Below are positions 1 to 11,404 of a stretch of 64,000 nt of DNA, piece by piece. Numbering within the stretch: the first letter of the stretch is position 1; every line of letters starts with the position of its first letter. The DNA comes from Perognathus longimembris pacificus (taxonomy: Eukaryota; Chordata; Mammalia; Rodentia; Heteromyidae): positions 40,847,562-40,911,561 of the forward strand of contig NC_063168.1 in the NCBI RefSeq assembly GCF_023159225.1, written 5' to 3'. The notes beneath the pieces were generated by a model that worked only from the letters and a program-made list of their open reading frames with translations, ran no database searches and was not told the DNA's origin. The position numbers and the translations under genes are program-made.

Positions 1-1040
1 AAGAATTCAGAATTCAAATAGTATTGTGATAGCAAAACGTAGCAATGAATGAAGAGGCAAAGCCATCTGGGCTTTGGGCAGAGATGCAGCTCGTCTTCAT
101 CACCACAGTTGTTGTCCAGGACTGAGTGGCACCTGTCTTTTGCTGCTCCTGTCAAAGGCTAAAGAGATAAGCCAGGCAGGGTCTTAAGGGGAGATTGTTT
201 CTTCGAATATATTTTTGTGAGAGCTAAGATTATCTGCAGGTCACTAGGAGTGTAAACATTGAAAAAGGGCTAGATCCAAAGAATGAGGATAAAAGGATTA
301 GAAACTTCTACAATGAGGTAAAAAGAGGTGGGATCAATTAAAGGTATTTCCCTTTTGTGGGAACATACAGAAACCCATGCCAAATCAACTTGAGTATTAT
401 TTGTCCCTGAGGACATTGAGCTTCACACTTGTCCAATGCCGTTGTTGTCTCACCATACAACATCTCACATAAAGACTCACACAAGGAAATACTCGTCGCT
501 GTTTTCATATCTGCTGATCTACAAGAGGGCTTGGCAAACTGTCTCTGAGAAAGGTCAGGAAACAATTATTTGTGGACTACAAATGGTCTTTGTTGATACA
601 TACCTTTTGCTTTTCTTTATTATTTTAGTTCTCTGATTTTACAGAGTCAAGTCACAGACTGGGTTTGGCCTGTGGGCTGTACTTTGTTTGTTGTTCTAAA
701 GATTTATATTGATGCATATTAATAATGACTGTGATCTTAGAAAGGCAACAGATTCCTGTTTATGTATCTATGGCATCTCCTAGCTTCAAGTTTTATTAGT
801 ATGCCATTTTTTGGGTAATTTTAGAAAGTAGGAGCATTTAACTAAATGCCATACAGTGTAAATAACAGATGTCTATCACCATATCTTCATGTATTTAATA
901 TAGATGTGCACATATGTGTGTGCGTGTATATAGACATGAGGGATATATACAAACCAATTTCCTAACTGAATACCTCATCCATTCTACAGATTCTATACTG
1001 TAACAGACCAAAGTATGGAATAAAAAATGTAATGAGTATT
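1..1040. other. unique AT-rich DNA, no gene seen
   Basis: I see no repeat family, RNA gene or convincing exon here. Open frames are short (75 codons or fewer) and show no domain. A short purine-pyrimidine alternating patch lies near 905-930. Confidence 0.5.
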
Positions 1041-1250
1041 ACTGGGTCTTGGGGCAGAGGCTGTTGCTTAGCTTTTGTGCTCAAGGCTAGTGCTCTACCA
1101 CTTGTGCCACTGCTCCACTTCTAGCTTTTTGGTGATTAATTGGAGATAAAGAGTCTCATGGATTGTCCTGCCTGGGTTAGCTTTGAACCATGGTCTTTAG
1201 ATCTCTGCTACCTGAGTAGCAATGATTACAGGCATGAGATACTGTTACTC
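1041..1250 (-). mobile_element. 7SL/B1-like composite SINE, diverged
   Basis: Read on the minus strand this is the composite SINE seen many times in the window: a B1-like head (1190-1245), a middle matching 'ccaattaatcacc' type sequence near 1130-1140, then the ID-like second unit whose inverted form reads 'gctcaaggctagtgctctacc' near 1080-1100. No poly(A) remains and several bases differ from the younger copies, so it is an old insertion. Confidence 0.75.
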
Positions 1251-1329
1251 AGTATAGTTTATAAAAGGTTTATATCTCAAATTGTAAAGAATTTACAATT
1301 GACCAGTGGCTCTCACTTGTTATACAGTT

Positions 1330-1566
1330 CTGTGAAGCTGAGGAGGATTGTGGTTCTAGGTCAATCCAGGCAAAAAGTCTTCAAGACTCCATTGCAATGG
1401 AAGAAATTTGATTTTATAGCATGGTCTACCTGTGAGCTCTGGGGAAAAAATACAACCCCTATCTCAAAATATACAGACCTGTAAAGGTCAGGAGGCTCAG
1501 CAGGAGATTGACTTCCTAGCAAGTGCTGGATCCTGAGTTCAAGCCCCAGTACTGCAAGGGTTAGGG
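1330..1566 (+). mobile_element. old B1-like/ID composite SINE remnant
   Basis: Plus-strand fragments resemble a B1-like left part (gaagctgaggagga near 1335, then 'aggcaaaaagtcttcaagac') and an ID-like right part ending in 'tgagttcaagccccagtac' near 1535-1553. It is highly diverged; assignment rests on order and spacing of these blocks. Confidence 0.5.
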
Positions 1567-1787
1567 TTGGAGGAATGGGGAGAAATTTACAATTGCAAAT
1601 AATTGGAAACAATAATCTCTAAGACAAAGGAAGATAGGCACCTGTGGTTAGGAAGGGATCTGTCTAATATTTCCTGAGGCAGAGGGAAAGCAAGGCCACC
1701 TGTTACTGTCACAGAAGGTTCTGAGTCTTCTCTCCTCAGCCACATCCTAATGGGGTGTCTTTCCCCACAGCTGCACAACTGTAAATG

Positions 1788-2300
1788 AATTTTTAAAAAA
1801 ATGACCTTTATTATAAAGGTGATTCATGGGGGATTACAGTTATATAAATCATGTAATGAGTACATTTCTTTTTTTTCACAGTACAGACTATTTTATTTTT
1901 TTATTTTTCATTGTGATTATCAAGGTGATATACCAAGGGTTTACAGTTACACAGTCAGGTAATGTGTACATTTATCTTTTGGTAATATCACTTCCTCACT
2001 CTCCCCTAGCCCCCCGCTCCCATCCTGACCCACAAGTTGTATGGTGTTCATTTTCAACAGTGTCTAGTGAGTACCACTACTACATTTGTTCACCCGTTGT
2101 CTCTCCATTTCTGTGCACTTCCTTACCTCCTCCTAAGACAGACACACAATACCAAAAAAAAAAAAAAGCAACAAGAAAAAAAACACCTGGCTTCCATTTC
2201 CTAGAGTTCATCTTCATAAACATTTTGTGTGGTCAGAGGGACATAGGTATTGTGACTTTGTGTTCCTCCACTAAGAGTATCCTTTGATCAATGAGTACAT
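1788..2300 (-). mobile_element. old L1 3' UTR, two stacked copies
   Basis: The minus strand carries the L1 3' UTR signature that recurs in this window, including the inverted 'gatgtacagaggggttacag' type block and the C-rich tract followed by 'acaagttgtatgg'. The block occurs twice, at about 1805-1880 and 1918-1975, so two 3' ends lie in tandem. The A-run at 2152-2166 may be a further junction. No ORF2 is present. Confidence 0.7.
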
Positions 2301-2480
2301 TCCTTTTTGAGCAATGTCACCTCTTGTGAATGGATTTTTAAAAATTAGTAATGTACAGAGGAATTTCATTATGCTATCTCTATAGATGCATACAATGTAC
2401 TTTGATCAAATTCTCCCCTGGTATAATCCCTAGCACCCCTACTTCCTTATCCCTTTTTCAAAACAGTATGTGGTAGGTTT
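2301..2480 (-). mobile_element. old L1 3' end of a different subfamily
   Basis: The blocks 'gtacagaggaatttcatta' and 'tacaatgtactttgatcaaa' match the antisense 3' end of an older L1 type. It may continue at 2949-3062, split by the younger L1 end and SINE between. Confidence 0.55.
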
Positions 2481-2487
2481 CATTATG

Positions 2488-2700
2488 CTTTTTTCTTCTT
2501 TTTTTCACTTCTTTATTGTCAAAGTGATGTACAGAGGCATTACAGTTTCATACATAAGGCAGTGAGTATATTTCTTATCTAACTTGTTACCTCTTCCCTC
2601 ATTTTCCCACTGCCTCCCCCTGCCTCATTTCCCTCTCCCCCCATGAGTTGTACAGTGGTTTATACCATATAGTTTTGTAAATATTGCTGTCGCATTGGTT
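2488..2700 (-). mobile_element. short 5'-truncated L1 3' end
   Basis: About 210 bp of L1 3' UTR on the minus strand, with the T-rich 3' end on the left and the usual 'gatgtacagaggcattacag' block. Imperfect direct repeats 'ggtttcattatg' (2476-2487) and 'ggttcattatgg' (2697-2708) are the likely TSD, with one base of length difference. Confidence 0.7.
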
Positions 2701-2707
2701 CATTATG

Positions 2708-2948
2708 GTTTTTTTTTTTTGAGAGGGGGGTGTGCTGGTCCTGGGGCTTGAACTCAGGGCCTGGGCATTGTCCCAGAGCTTTTGTATTGCTCTACCATTT
2801 GAGTCACAACTCTACTTCTGGCTTATCTTGGTGTTTAATTGGAGATAAGAGTCTCATGGACTTTCCTACCCTGGCTGACTTGCAACCATGATCTTCAGAC
2901 CTCAGTTGCCTGAATAGCACCAGGTGTGAGCCACCAGCACTCAACTTT
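2708..2948 (-). mobile_element. 7SL/B1-like composite SINE
   Basis: A T-run at 2709-2720 (the A-tail on the minus strand) is followed by inverted unit 2, the 'taattggagataagagtctc' middle block near 2836-2856 and the B1-like head ending near 2940. It sits immediately beside the short L1 end and splits an older L1. Confidence 0.85.
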
Positions 2949-3062
2949 GTATGCCACCTTTATAAACATGAAATATACTTCAATCATGTTCAACCTGCAA
3001 TAACTCTCCTTTCTCTCTACCCCTTCATAGTCTTTCTTTTATGCTTATGTCCTATTAGTATT

Positions 3063-3310
3063 ATTCTTTTTTATTATTTGCTGGTCCTGGGGCTTGAACT
3101 CAGGGCATGGGCACTGTACCTGAGCCTCTTTGTGCTCAAGGCTAGCACTCAACCACTTGAGCTATAGCACCACTTCCAGCTTTTTTGAGTTTTTTGGAGA
3201 TAAGAATCTCCTGAGGACTTTTCTACCCAGGATGGCTTTGAACTGTGACCTTCAGATCTCAGCCTCCTGAGTTGCTAGGAATACAGGTATGAGCTGCCAG
3301 CACCTGGTTT
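3063..3310 (-). mobile_element. 7SL/B1-like composite SINE
   Basis: Same organisation as the copy at 2708: T-rich start, inverted ID-like unit 2 ('gctcaaggctagcactcaac' near 3136), middle block, then the inverted B1-like head with 'tgagctgccagcacctgg' at the right end. The left-hand host is old L1 3' sequence. Confidence 0.85.
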
Positions 3311-3314
3311 ATTA

Positions 3315-3660
3315 TTATTTTTGAACTACTGGTCTTCATATAAGCAAAGCCATGTGAAATTTGGCTTTATGAGCTTAGGTCATCTTGTTTAACATGTGAT
3401 CTTCAGTTCTGTAAATTTACTGTAAATTTCATTCTTTGTGGCTAAATAACCACCCATTGTGTTTATATACCATGCTTTATCCTTCAGAGATTGTTTAGTA
3501 CCTAGCCTTATTCCATAGATTTGCATCTGTGAATAGTATTGAAATAAATATGGGTGTGGAGAAATCTCTCATATGTTGATTCATATTTCTTTGGTCTGAA
3601 TAGTCAATGGCCAACAGACATCTTTCTGGTGGCAAATTTTTGCAATGTAATAAGCCATGG
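3315..3660 (-). mobile_element. ancient L1 ORF2 3' remnant
   Basis: Antisense matches to the C-terminal part of L1 ORF2 are visible, including 'ccattgtgtttatatacca' near 3454 and 'gtgaatagtattgaaataaa' near 3530. Decay is heavy and no reading frame survives. Confidence 0.65.
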
Positions 3661-3759
3661 CATAAAGCACTTTCTCAAACTTGGTATCAATCTTCTTTAT
3701 GGGAAGTGTATACTTCATACAATGCTTAGGGACCAAAAGTTAAGAAATGACATCTTTCA

Positions 3760-5441
3760 AGAAATGGACAAACCTACCATGCTCCTAGATTGGGAGGATT
3801 AACATTGTGAAAATGGCAATATCACCAAAAGCTATCTACAAATTCAATGCAAAACCCATCAATATCCCAACACCATTCTTCAAAGAAGTAGAGGAAGCAA
3901 TCCAGAAATTCATTTGGAACAATAAAAGACCCCAGATAGCAAAAACAATCCTAAGTAGAAAGAACAGTGCAGGGCTTGGAATATGGCCTAGTGGCAAGAG
4001 TGCTTGCCTCGTATACATGAAGCCCTGGGTTCGATTCCCCAGCACCACATATATAGAAAGCAGCCAGAAGTGGTGCTGTGGCTCAAGTGGCAGAGTGCTA
4101 GCCTTGAGCAAAAAGAAGCCAGGGACAGTGCTCAGGCCCTGAGTTCAAGGCCCAGGACTGGCAAAAAAAAAAAAGAAAAGAAAAGAAAGAAAGAACAGTG
4201 CAGGAGGAATATCAATACCGAATTTTAAGCTGTATTACAAAGCTATTGTAATAAAAACAGCTTGGTACTGGCATAAGAACAGGCCTGAGGACCAATGGAA
4301 CAGAACTGAAGACCCAGAAATGAACCTGCAGACCTACAGTTACCTAATCTTTGACAAAGAAGCTAAAAATATAGGTTGGAACAAAGGCAGCCTCTTCAAC
4401 AAATGGTGTTGGCAGCACTGTGTCAACACCTGTGACAAACTAAAACTAGATCCCTATTTATCACTCTGCGCCAAAATCAATTCCAAATGGATCAAAGATC
4501 TGTAAATAAAATCAGATAACCTGAAAACACTGCAAGAAGGAATAGGAGACACTCTTGGACTCCTTGGCACTGGAAAAAACGTCAAGAAATGTCCAGAAAC
4601 ACAACAAATCAAAGAAAGGCTGGACAAGTGGGACTGTATCAAACTGCAGAGCTTCTTCCGGGCAAAGGATATAGCTTGCAAGATAAACAGAAAGCCCACA
4701 GATTGGGAGAAGATCTTTACCAGCCATGCAATGGACAGAAGCCTGATATCTAAAATATACACAGAACTCAAAAAGTTAAATTCCTCCAAAACAAAAAATC
4801 AAAGAACCAACAGCCCCCTCAACAAATGGGCTAAAGACCTAAAAAGAGATTTCTCTGAAGAGGAAATGAGAATGGCCAAGAGACACATGAAAAAGTGTTC
4901 AACATCACTGGCCATAAAAGAAATGCAAACCAAAACAACATTGAGATTCCACATCACCCCAATAAGAATGTCCATTATCAGGAAAACTAATAATAACAAA
5001 TGCTGGAGGGAATGTGGCCAAAAGGGAACCCTACTACATTGCTGGTGGGAATGCAAACTTGTTCAGCCCCTCTGAAAAGCAGTGTGGTGGTTCCTCAGAA
5101 GGCTAAACATAGAGCTCCTCTGTGACCCAGCAGCCCCACTTTTGGGCATCTACCCAAAAGATTACAAGCAAGGCCACATTAAGGCCACCAGCACAATTAT
5201 GTTCATTGCAGTACAATTTGTCATTGCTAAAACATGGAACCAATGCAGATGCCCCTTAGTAGACAAGTGGATCAGGAAAATGTGGTACATATACACAATG
5301 GAATTCTATGCCTCTATTGGAAGGAATGATAACGCCTCATTCATAAGGAAATGTAAAGACTTGGAAATAATCATACTAAGTGAAGTGACCCAGACCCAAA
5401 GAAACATAAACCCTATTGTGTCCCTCATAGGGAGTAACTAG
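3760..5441 (+). pseudogene. L1 ORF2 C-terminal part, decayed
   Basis: This is the end of the L1 ORF2 protein (endonuclease/reverse transcriptase), keeping only sequence downstream of the catalytic RT core. The frame is open in pieces at 3807-3970, 4320-4505, 4731-5075 and 5082-5441, with stops or shifts between them. The C-terminal cysteine cluster is recognisable near 5010-5056 (C-x3-C-x7-H-x4-C type, '[10 protein letters not shown]'), then 'LLGIYPKD' near 5135 and 'MWYIYTMEFYASI' near 5280. A stop at 5439-5441 matches the normal ORF2 end. It cannot encode active protein because the endonuclease and RT domains are absent and a SINE splits it. Confidence 0.9.
3972..4187 (+). mobile_element. 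two-unit tRNA/ID-like SINE inside L1
   Basis: A near-intact copy. The RNA polymerase III A box 'tggcctagtgg' is at 3984-3994 and the B box 'ggttcgattcc' at 4028-4038, 33 bp apart. Unit 2 follows ('gtggctcaagtggcagagtg' near 4079) and ends in 'ggactggc' plus an A/G-rich tail. Identical 17-bp repeats 'agaaagaacagtgcagg' at 3957-3973 and 4188-4204 are its TSD and prove insertion into the L1. Confidence 0.95.
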
Positions 5442-5991
5442 TACATGACTAGGCTGGTTATAGCAAAAGATCAAAATAGCCCAATAGCTACACCCATATG
5501 ATTACATAAGATGATGCTAAGTGAAATGAACTCCATGTTACGGAAACTAGTGTTATATCACTGTTGTAATTATTTGCAACATGCCATGTGAAACCATACC
5601 TTTTGGGTTTTTTTTTCCTGTATGTTTGATTGATTGTTTTATTTCTCTTGTGTTCCTTTCCTGTAGTTGTACCCCTGCTATCACTGTATCTTATCTACGT
5701 ACCTTGGATACTGTTTATACGGGTATTAGAACTAGGGAAGGGAAAGGGAATATCAAATTTGAGAGACAAAGGATAAAAAGACAAACCATTCCAAAAGCAA
5801 TAATTACAAAACTATTTGTTGTAAACCAACTGTACAACTCATGGGGGAGAGGGGAAGGGGAAAGGGGGAGGTGGGGAAAAATGAGGGAGGAGGTAACAAG
5901 TTGAACAAAAAATGTACTCACTGCCTTACATATGAATCTGTGACCCTTCTGTACTACACTTTGACAATAAAGAAAAAGAACTGACATCTTT

Positions 5992-7527
5992 TTATGGGAT
6001 ATCAGACTGCAAGTTTGATAGGCTATATTTTTCATTTTAGTGATTACTCTGTGGGTATCAATTGAAACTTTGTAAATAAATGGGTACCATCGTTTCCCCT
6101 ACACCTCTAGGTCAGTAACACAAACTAAATATATCTCCTTAGAAGTGACTTTGCAACAAATTTTTATTATATATGAGCATAAAATATATGTCTTATTTGT
6201 TCTTTTATTCAATGGTTATAGGAACCTGTCAGGAAGCTAGTGGAATTTATTCAGTTGCTAGATTTTTGAGATGCTTTAAAAAATTCCATATAGATAGATA
6301 TCTTTAGATCCCTTTGAGGAATTATGACCAGAATCATTAATTCTGTTTAGATCAAAATGCAGTAAAGAAACCTCTGCCCAGTTAGGATCTTGCTGTGTTA
6401 TTTCTCTGCTTATCAAGTCAGGTTTTATCATGAATGTTCCGGAGCACCTTTATAAGGGACATGGTAAGTTGTTTGTTCTGTTCATCACTAGTGAGAAGTA
6501 ACTTGACATTTCCATTGTTAATATCTCCCTTGCAGGATATATTGCCACTTCAGTCATTATGTTTTGAATCAAATCAACAAATAACAAGAACTTGCTTGGT
6601 GAAACCCACCCACACACTTCTTGCTTGCAAATGATGTGGGCTGGTGAGGAGCCAAGATACAGATACAAGCACAGTAAAATGATAAATGGCATAAGTAAAA
6701 TTTCAAAATACCAACACAGATTTCATCTTGAGGTATGTGAGTAATCACAAAACGAACTCTGCAGACATTAATTACTGCAGGCAGTGAGAGGGTGGGAAGA
6801 ATATATATAGAAAAACAGACCTCCAGTTTCTCCCTGCCACTCTTTTGTCATTCTTTTGACCTTTGTTGCTCAGAGGCTGATGCATTCTTAACAGTTCTTC
6901 CATGCCCATGCCTCTTTACCTTCTCTCTTTCCTATCCATATCAATGCTAAAGCTGGAGCTGCCCTTTCCTGTGAGGTGTGCAGAAATTGGGGGCAGGGAC
7001 AGTACATATCTACCTAAATCAGTGACATGGACAGACTTGATTGGGACTTTAGACTTGCTGCTCACTGTCTGGTGTGCATTGACAGAACCCTGATTTTTGG
7101 AGGTTCCCAGAGAAGCCTTAGACATGCTTCAAAACCAGACTCTAAAACTCTTCTTTTGGGATTTTCCTGAATCTTAATGGGTCTCTCAACTTCATCAAGG
7201 ACCAGCTGCTTAAAGGGGCTGTAGACAGAGCTCGAATATGCAAGTCCATCTACACCGTATGTATGGCAAGCCTTTGGCTAGGCAGCATATAGCTGAGGAA
7301 GGAAAGAAAAAGGCAGTGATCTATGGAGTGAAGCCTGCTTTCTCCTGTCTTGCTATTTCTAAATATGAACCTGCCTTCCAGTACTTTTGAAGTTATATTT
7401 ATTGAGACTGCAGGCAAGAACAGAGTTAACTAATATATCTTGCTTTCTAGGATGTACATATTCAAATATATGGTATATAGATTCTTATATCCTTAACCAA
7501 GTTCTACCAATGTTAAGATAGTTGGTC
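5992..7527. other. unique DNA, no gene seen
   Basis: No recognisable repeat, RNA gene or exon. Short open frames at 6434-6634 and 6902-7093 have no recognisable domain or splice context. A (ta)n-flavoured patch lies near 6800. Confidence 0.5.
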
Positions 7528-7529
7528 CT

Positions 7530-8200
7530 GAATTCTTTTTTTAAATTTAAAAATTTAAAATTGTTATTGTTAAGGTGATGTACAGAGGGGTTACAGTTAC
7601 ATAAGTCAGGTAATGAGAATGTTTCTTTTTGAACAGTGTTTCCCTTTCTTCACTTTCTACCAGTTTCTCCCCCACCCCCCACAAGTTGTATGGTTCATTT
7701 TCAATCTAGTGTCTAGTATCACTGCTGCATTTGTTCACCCTTTGACCCACGCTTTCTGTGGCCCCACTTACTCTCCCAAAGATAGGTAAATTAACAAGTA
7801 AGACAAAAGGTAAAGAAAGCAAACACATCAGGCTGGGAATATGGCCTAGTGGCAAGAGTGCTTGCCTCGTAATCATGAAGCCCTAGGTTCGATTCCTCAG
7901 CACCACATATATAGAAAAAGTAAGCCAGAAGTGGCGCTGTGGCTCAAATTGGCAGAGTGCTACCCTTGAGCAAAAAGAAGCCAGGGACAGTGCTCAGGCC
8001 CTGAGTCCAAGCCCTGTACTAGCAAAAAAAAAAAAAAAAAAAAAAAAGAAAGCAAACACATCAACAAAGGAAAAAACTCTTATTTCCATTTCTTGGAGTT
8101 CATTTTGATAAGTATCATTTTATATGACCATATGTATATAGCTATTGTGCCTTTGTGATTTGCTCCTAAGAATATCCTCCTTCGGTCTCACTATGTGAAT
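7530..8200 (-). mobile_element. old L1 3' UTR interrupted by a SINE
   Basis: The minus strand shows the L1 3' UTR with 'gatgtacagaggggttacag' near 7577 and 'acaagttgtatggttcattt' near 7681. It is continuous on either side of the SINE at 7831-8044 and ends near 8195 after 'ctaagaatatcctcc'. Confidence 0.8.
7831..8044 (+). mobile_element. two-unit tRNA/ID-like SINE
   Basis: Same family as 3972-4187, with the A box 'tggcctagtgg' near 7843, a B box 'ggttcgattcc' near 7888, unit 2 and a long A-tail. A perfect 19-bp TSD 'aaagaaagcaaacacatca' lies at 7812-7830 and 8045-8063, so the insertion is fairly recent. Confidence 0.95.
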
Positions 8201-8394
8201 GTTTATAGAGTTCTGTATAATTTATCATGTCCAAGTGTATTTTTTTTGTCTTTTACTATCCAATGTGCCTACCTGTAGATTTACAGGCACATTCTAGTTA
8301 CCACAAATAAGGGAAACCATGCAACCTATGTTAAAGTACTGAGTTCTTAATGTTGGTTTTTCTTCCTGTGTTTGGGTTTCTTTCTGCTGGGATG

Positions 8395-8525
8395 GGTATT
8401 CTCTAGAGGCAAGGTCTGGATCATATTTAACCTATGACTCAATGTCTTATGCAGTGCTTGGCATAAGTGACTTAGTAAATGCTGAATGGTTAATAATTGA
8501 ATAGGTGCATTCATTGGAGCTGTCA
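8395..8525 (+). mobile_element. L2-type LINE 3' end remnant
   Basis: The run 'gcagtgcttggcataagtga' followed by 'agtaaatgctgaatggtta' resembles the well known 3' end of L2 ('gcctggcacatagtaggtgc' type, then a 'taaat...gaatgaat' end). Old and gapped. Confidence 0.5.
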
Positions 8526-8734
8526 AGAAAAATACTATGTGGGTCATATTGGCCCACATGGTGGTTTCTTGGGCAAAGGGAGAGGATAGTGTCTTTTGAT
8601 TCGGCAATATTCTTTACTACTGCCACATAAATGATTGGAATTAGGAAAAAAAAATCAAGAGGGTATCACACAGCTATAGAATCGATTCCTCAGACCAAAG
8701 TAAACCAAGTAATCTTCATAGTCTGTACAAAATG

Positions 8735-9163
8735 GGTGTTATTGACTACATGTTTGTACTGCCCTAAAAGCCATATGTTGAAGTCCTAATCCCCAGCATG
8801 TCTACATTTTGAGATAGGTTCTCTAAGGAAAGTATTATGGTTAAGTGACAGCATAATGGTAGGGTTCTAATCGGGTAAGATTGGTGGCCTTAGATACTAT
8901 AGTTTAATCTCCCCAGACCTGCATATATGAGCTCCATCTTAGCCCCTTGAAGTCCCTTTTCTGCCTGTTCCTCTCTGTCCCCACATTTCCTTCTGTATCA
9001 TGCTTTTTTCATTCTCTGTGTATCCAAACACCATGTGAGGATGTAGTGGCCATTTGACACCAGGAGAAAGTCCTCAGAAACTCACTGTTCCTGGAAGTCC
9101 CTCATTTCTGTGATTTAAGCCATTGATACTTTGTTATGGCAGCCCAAGCTGACCAATACAGTG
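8735..9163 (+). mobile_element. MaLR (MLT1-type) solo LTR remnant
   Basis: 'ccatatgttgaagtcctaat' near 8770 and the right end 'ctttgttatggcagcccaag' near 9130 match the two ends of MLT1-class LTRs of the ERVL-MaLR group as I know them. No internal retroviral coding sequence is attached. Confidence 0.7.
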
Positions 9164-9944
9164 GGAAAGAGAACCGGATGTCCTAGATTTAATTAGATGT
9201 AATGAAAACAGCTGTCAAATCAATCTGAAACTGTGGCTTACTACAATTAAGTGTTCAATACAAAATAATTAAATTAGCAGATCCCAGGTGTTGGCTTTAT
9301 AGACAGTATAAATTATGCATTGAGGCAGGAAGCTCTGTCCATACAAAGATTTTATTTTGGTGATTCTTGTTTTATGTGTGACATTTGGTTCTGTTTTAAT
9401 TGTAATGCTTCATGTCAGATGTAGCATGGAGTACTAGAAAATTGAACAATTGCATGTGAATGTTGAATATTTAAATAGCTTTATGTTTTGATTTTCTCTT
9501 GTCTTTGAAATGCTTCTTTTACTAACAAAGGCCACATCCCATAGGTATTCTCTGATCTTTCTGGCTCAATATCAGGGAAAGCAGGAAAACAAAAGCTTTA
9601 TAAACATAAGATGTATTATTAATGCTTGCGCCTGTGAAATGTTGATAATAAATAAGAGCTGATGGCATCCATTGTAGTTCCTCAGTCAGTTTTGATGGTT
9701 GAAGAAGAACATAGATTTCCCAGCAGAGGAAAAACAGGTTGTCTTGATTTCTTCTTGCCAATGCAGGCTTGTGGCTTCATTGTTTCTTGCTAGTGGTGAC
9801 ATATTGCATTTATTTGGACTGCCGTTCAATTGTCATTTCAAAGGGACATCTGGTATTTGGACTGTTCTTGAGTGGCCATTGATTTTTTTCCCCTTGAACA
9901 TTTGATCTGAGTCTCAATAAAGTTAAGAGTTAGCCAACCAAACA
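9164..9944. other. unique DNA, no gene seen
   Basis: No repeat family or coding signal recognised. AT-rich, with short unconnected open frames. Confidence 0.45.
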
Positions 9945-10200
9945 ATATTTTTAAAGAATATTCGTTGTGTGCTAGACCCTGAGTCAAGGTGGAAGGAAGT
10001 TGTGAAACAGTATGAAGTCTGTCCTGATCTACAGAGAACCTAATAGTCCAACTGAGAAATTAGGACACATGAAAAGAATCACAGTGAGCCACCATAGCTG
10101 TGTGTGCTAAGTACCCGTTGTACTATGTCAAAGAGGAAATGATTTTGGGATGGAGTTGCTTCTAGCTGAGGAGATAAAAGGATGTCCAGGACATATATCC
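9945..10200 (-). mobile_element. L2-type LINE remnant
   Basis: The pattern 'aatattcgttgtgtgctaga' then 'ctgtcctgatctacagagaa' and 'aagtacccgttgtactatg' follows the order of the antisense L2 3' region. Diverged, so order and spacing carry the call. Confidence 0.45.
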
Positions 10201-10444
10201 AGCACCATTCCAATGTTTCTTTGAGCTGTATTTTTTTTTTAAATGTGCTGACCCTGGATTATAAATATGAAAAGTAGTTTATTTCCCAACTATAGACTAA
10301 TATTGATGCGGATCAATGGAACTAAAGCTTTATAAAAATCATACTTAACCTTTCTCTGTGTTGCATACTTTGGACTATTCCATTTATTAAAAAATACTCA
10401 TTAAGAGTCATGCTAATTGTGAACTCAGTGGGCTTTTAAATGGG

Positions 10445-10858
10445 TTAACAACCTGTACTAGTTTGTGTTCTCCAGAGAAACAAAACCAATAGGAGTGTGT
10501 ATATGTATGCACGAATGCATAAATATGTGTATACACATATGCACATGTATCCTATATATAGTATACATATGTTATATACACACATATTGGAAGAAGATTA
10601 ATGTCCTAGCTTGCTAATAGGCAGAGAATTTTTTTTTTCTCACTTGGTGTTTTATTCTGCTCAGACCTGCAGTGGATTGCATGAATCCCATCCATATGGG
10701 GCAGGACCATTTGCCTCATTCACTCTTTTGCCAATCTGAAACATCCTCATGGTTCTTCTTGCCAATGCAGGGTTGCATACACCCAGAAATAATGTTTTCC
10801 CATGTAGCTGGTAACATCTGGCCCAGTCAAGATAGCATATAAATGAACCGTCACGTAT
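10445..10858 (-). mobile_element. old MaLR/ERV-type LTR remnant
   Basis: 'gttctccagagaaacaaaac' at 10468-10487 is the inverted end of a common mammalian LTR. 'attttattctgctcaga' type sequence near 10650 and 'cccagtcaagatagcatata' near 10822 match its other parts. The (TG/TA)n stretch at about 10495-10580 occupies the usual expansion site in this LTR. Family name uncertain. Confidence 0.6.
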
Positions 10859-11404
10859 ACACACAACGTGAAAAACTCTTACCTGGCTGAAAATTCTGCC
10901 AGTCCTTTCTGTTCTCCTCTCCATAGCCTCCTACATCCAGCAGTTCATGAAATCATCATTACCTCTACAGAGGAATATCCATGGGTAACACTTGACATCT
11001 GTGTAGTACAGTAGTCTTTCTATGGCAAATTGAAGACTTTTTCCATTTCTCTCCCCAGCAGGCCATGATGGTTGGTGCCTGTGTGTAGTATATAAGAAAA
11101 GGGTGGGGCCCTTTGCTAAGTGTCCTTCTATCCATAGTTTCTGGAATTTGCATCAGGTTGCACTGTGATTCACAGGGAAGTAGAAGGATATATGTAGAGA
11201 GGGGTTTGGGATACAGAATTTTAATATTTCCATACCCTTGAGGGACCACTTCTTTATCTCATAGAAGATTAAAGTGAATATTCTAAGAGACACTTGAATT
11301 TTAATATATCTTCAGGAACCTTTTATTTTTTCTGGATCATTTATGTGATGGTATCTTCTCTTTAGGCTAATACCAGGTAATTTGCTAGGAGAATGCTTCC
11401 TTAA
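10859..11404. other. unique DNA, nothing firm
   Basis: No recognisable repeat or gene. A TATA-like 'tatataagaaaa' sits at about 11089, without other evidence of a promoter. Confidence 0.4.

Larger units (their letters stand above)
3748..5991 (+). mobile_element. 5'-truncated L1 carrying a SINE
   Basis: A plus-strand L1 begins in the middle of ORF2 and runs through the 3' UTR to an A-rich end after 'aataaagaaaaag' near 5970. Flanking copies of 'tgacatcttt' at 3748-3757 and 5982-5991 are a plausible TSD. The element is interrupted by a younger SINE at 3972-4187. The 5' end is missing, as is usual for L1 insertions. Confidence 0.9.

Noticed and set aside
3984..4038. A box and B box considered as a tRNA gene
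   Set aside because: The same boxes occur in every copy of the SINE, the cloverleaf is not complete and the unit is flanked by a TSD. It is a retroposon head, not a tRNA gene.
11060..11110. TATA-like sequence considered as a promoter
   Set aside because: Isolated motif with no transcript, CpG island or exon nearby.
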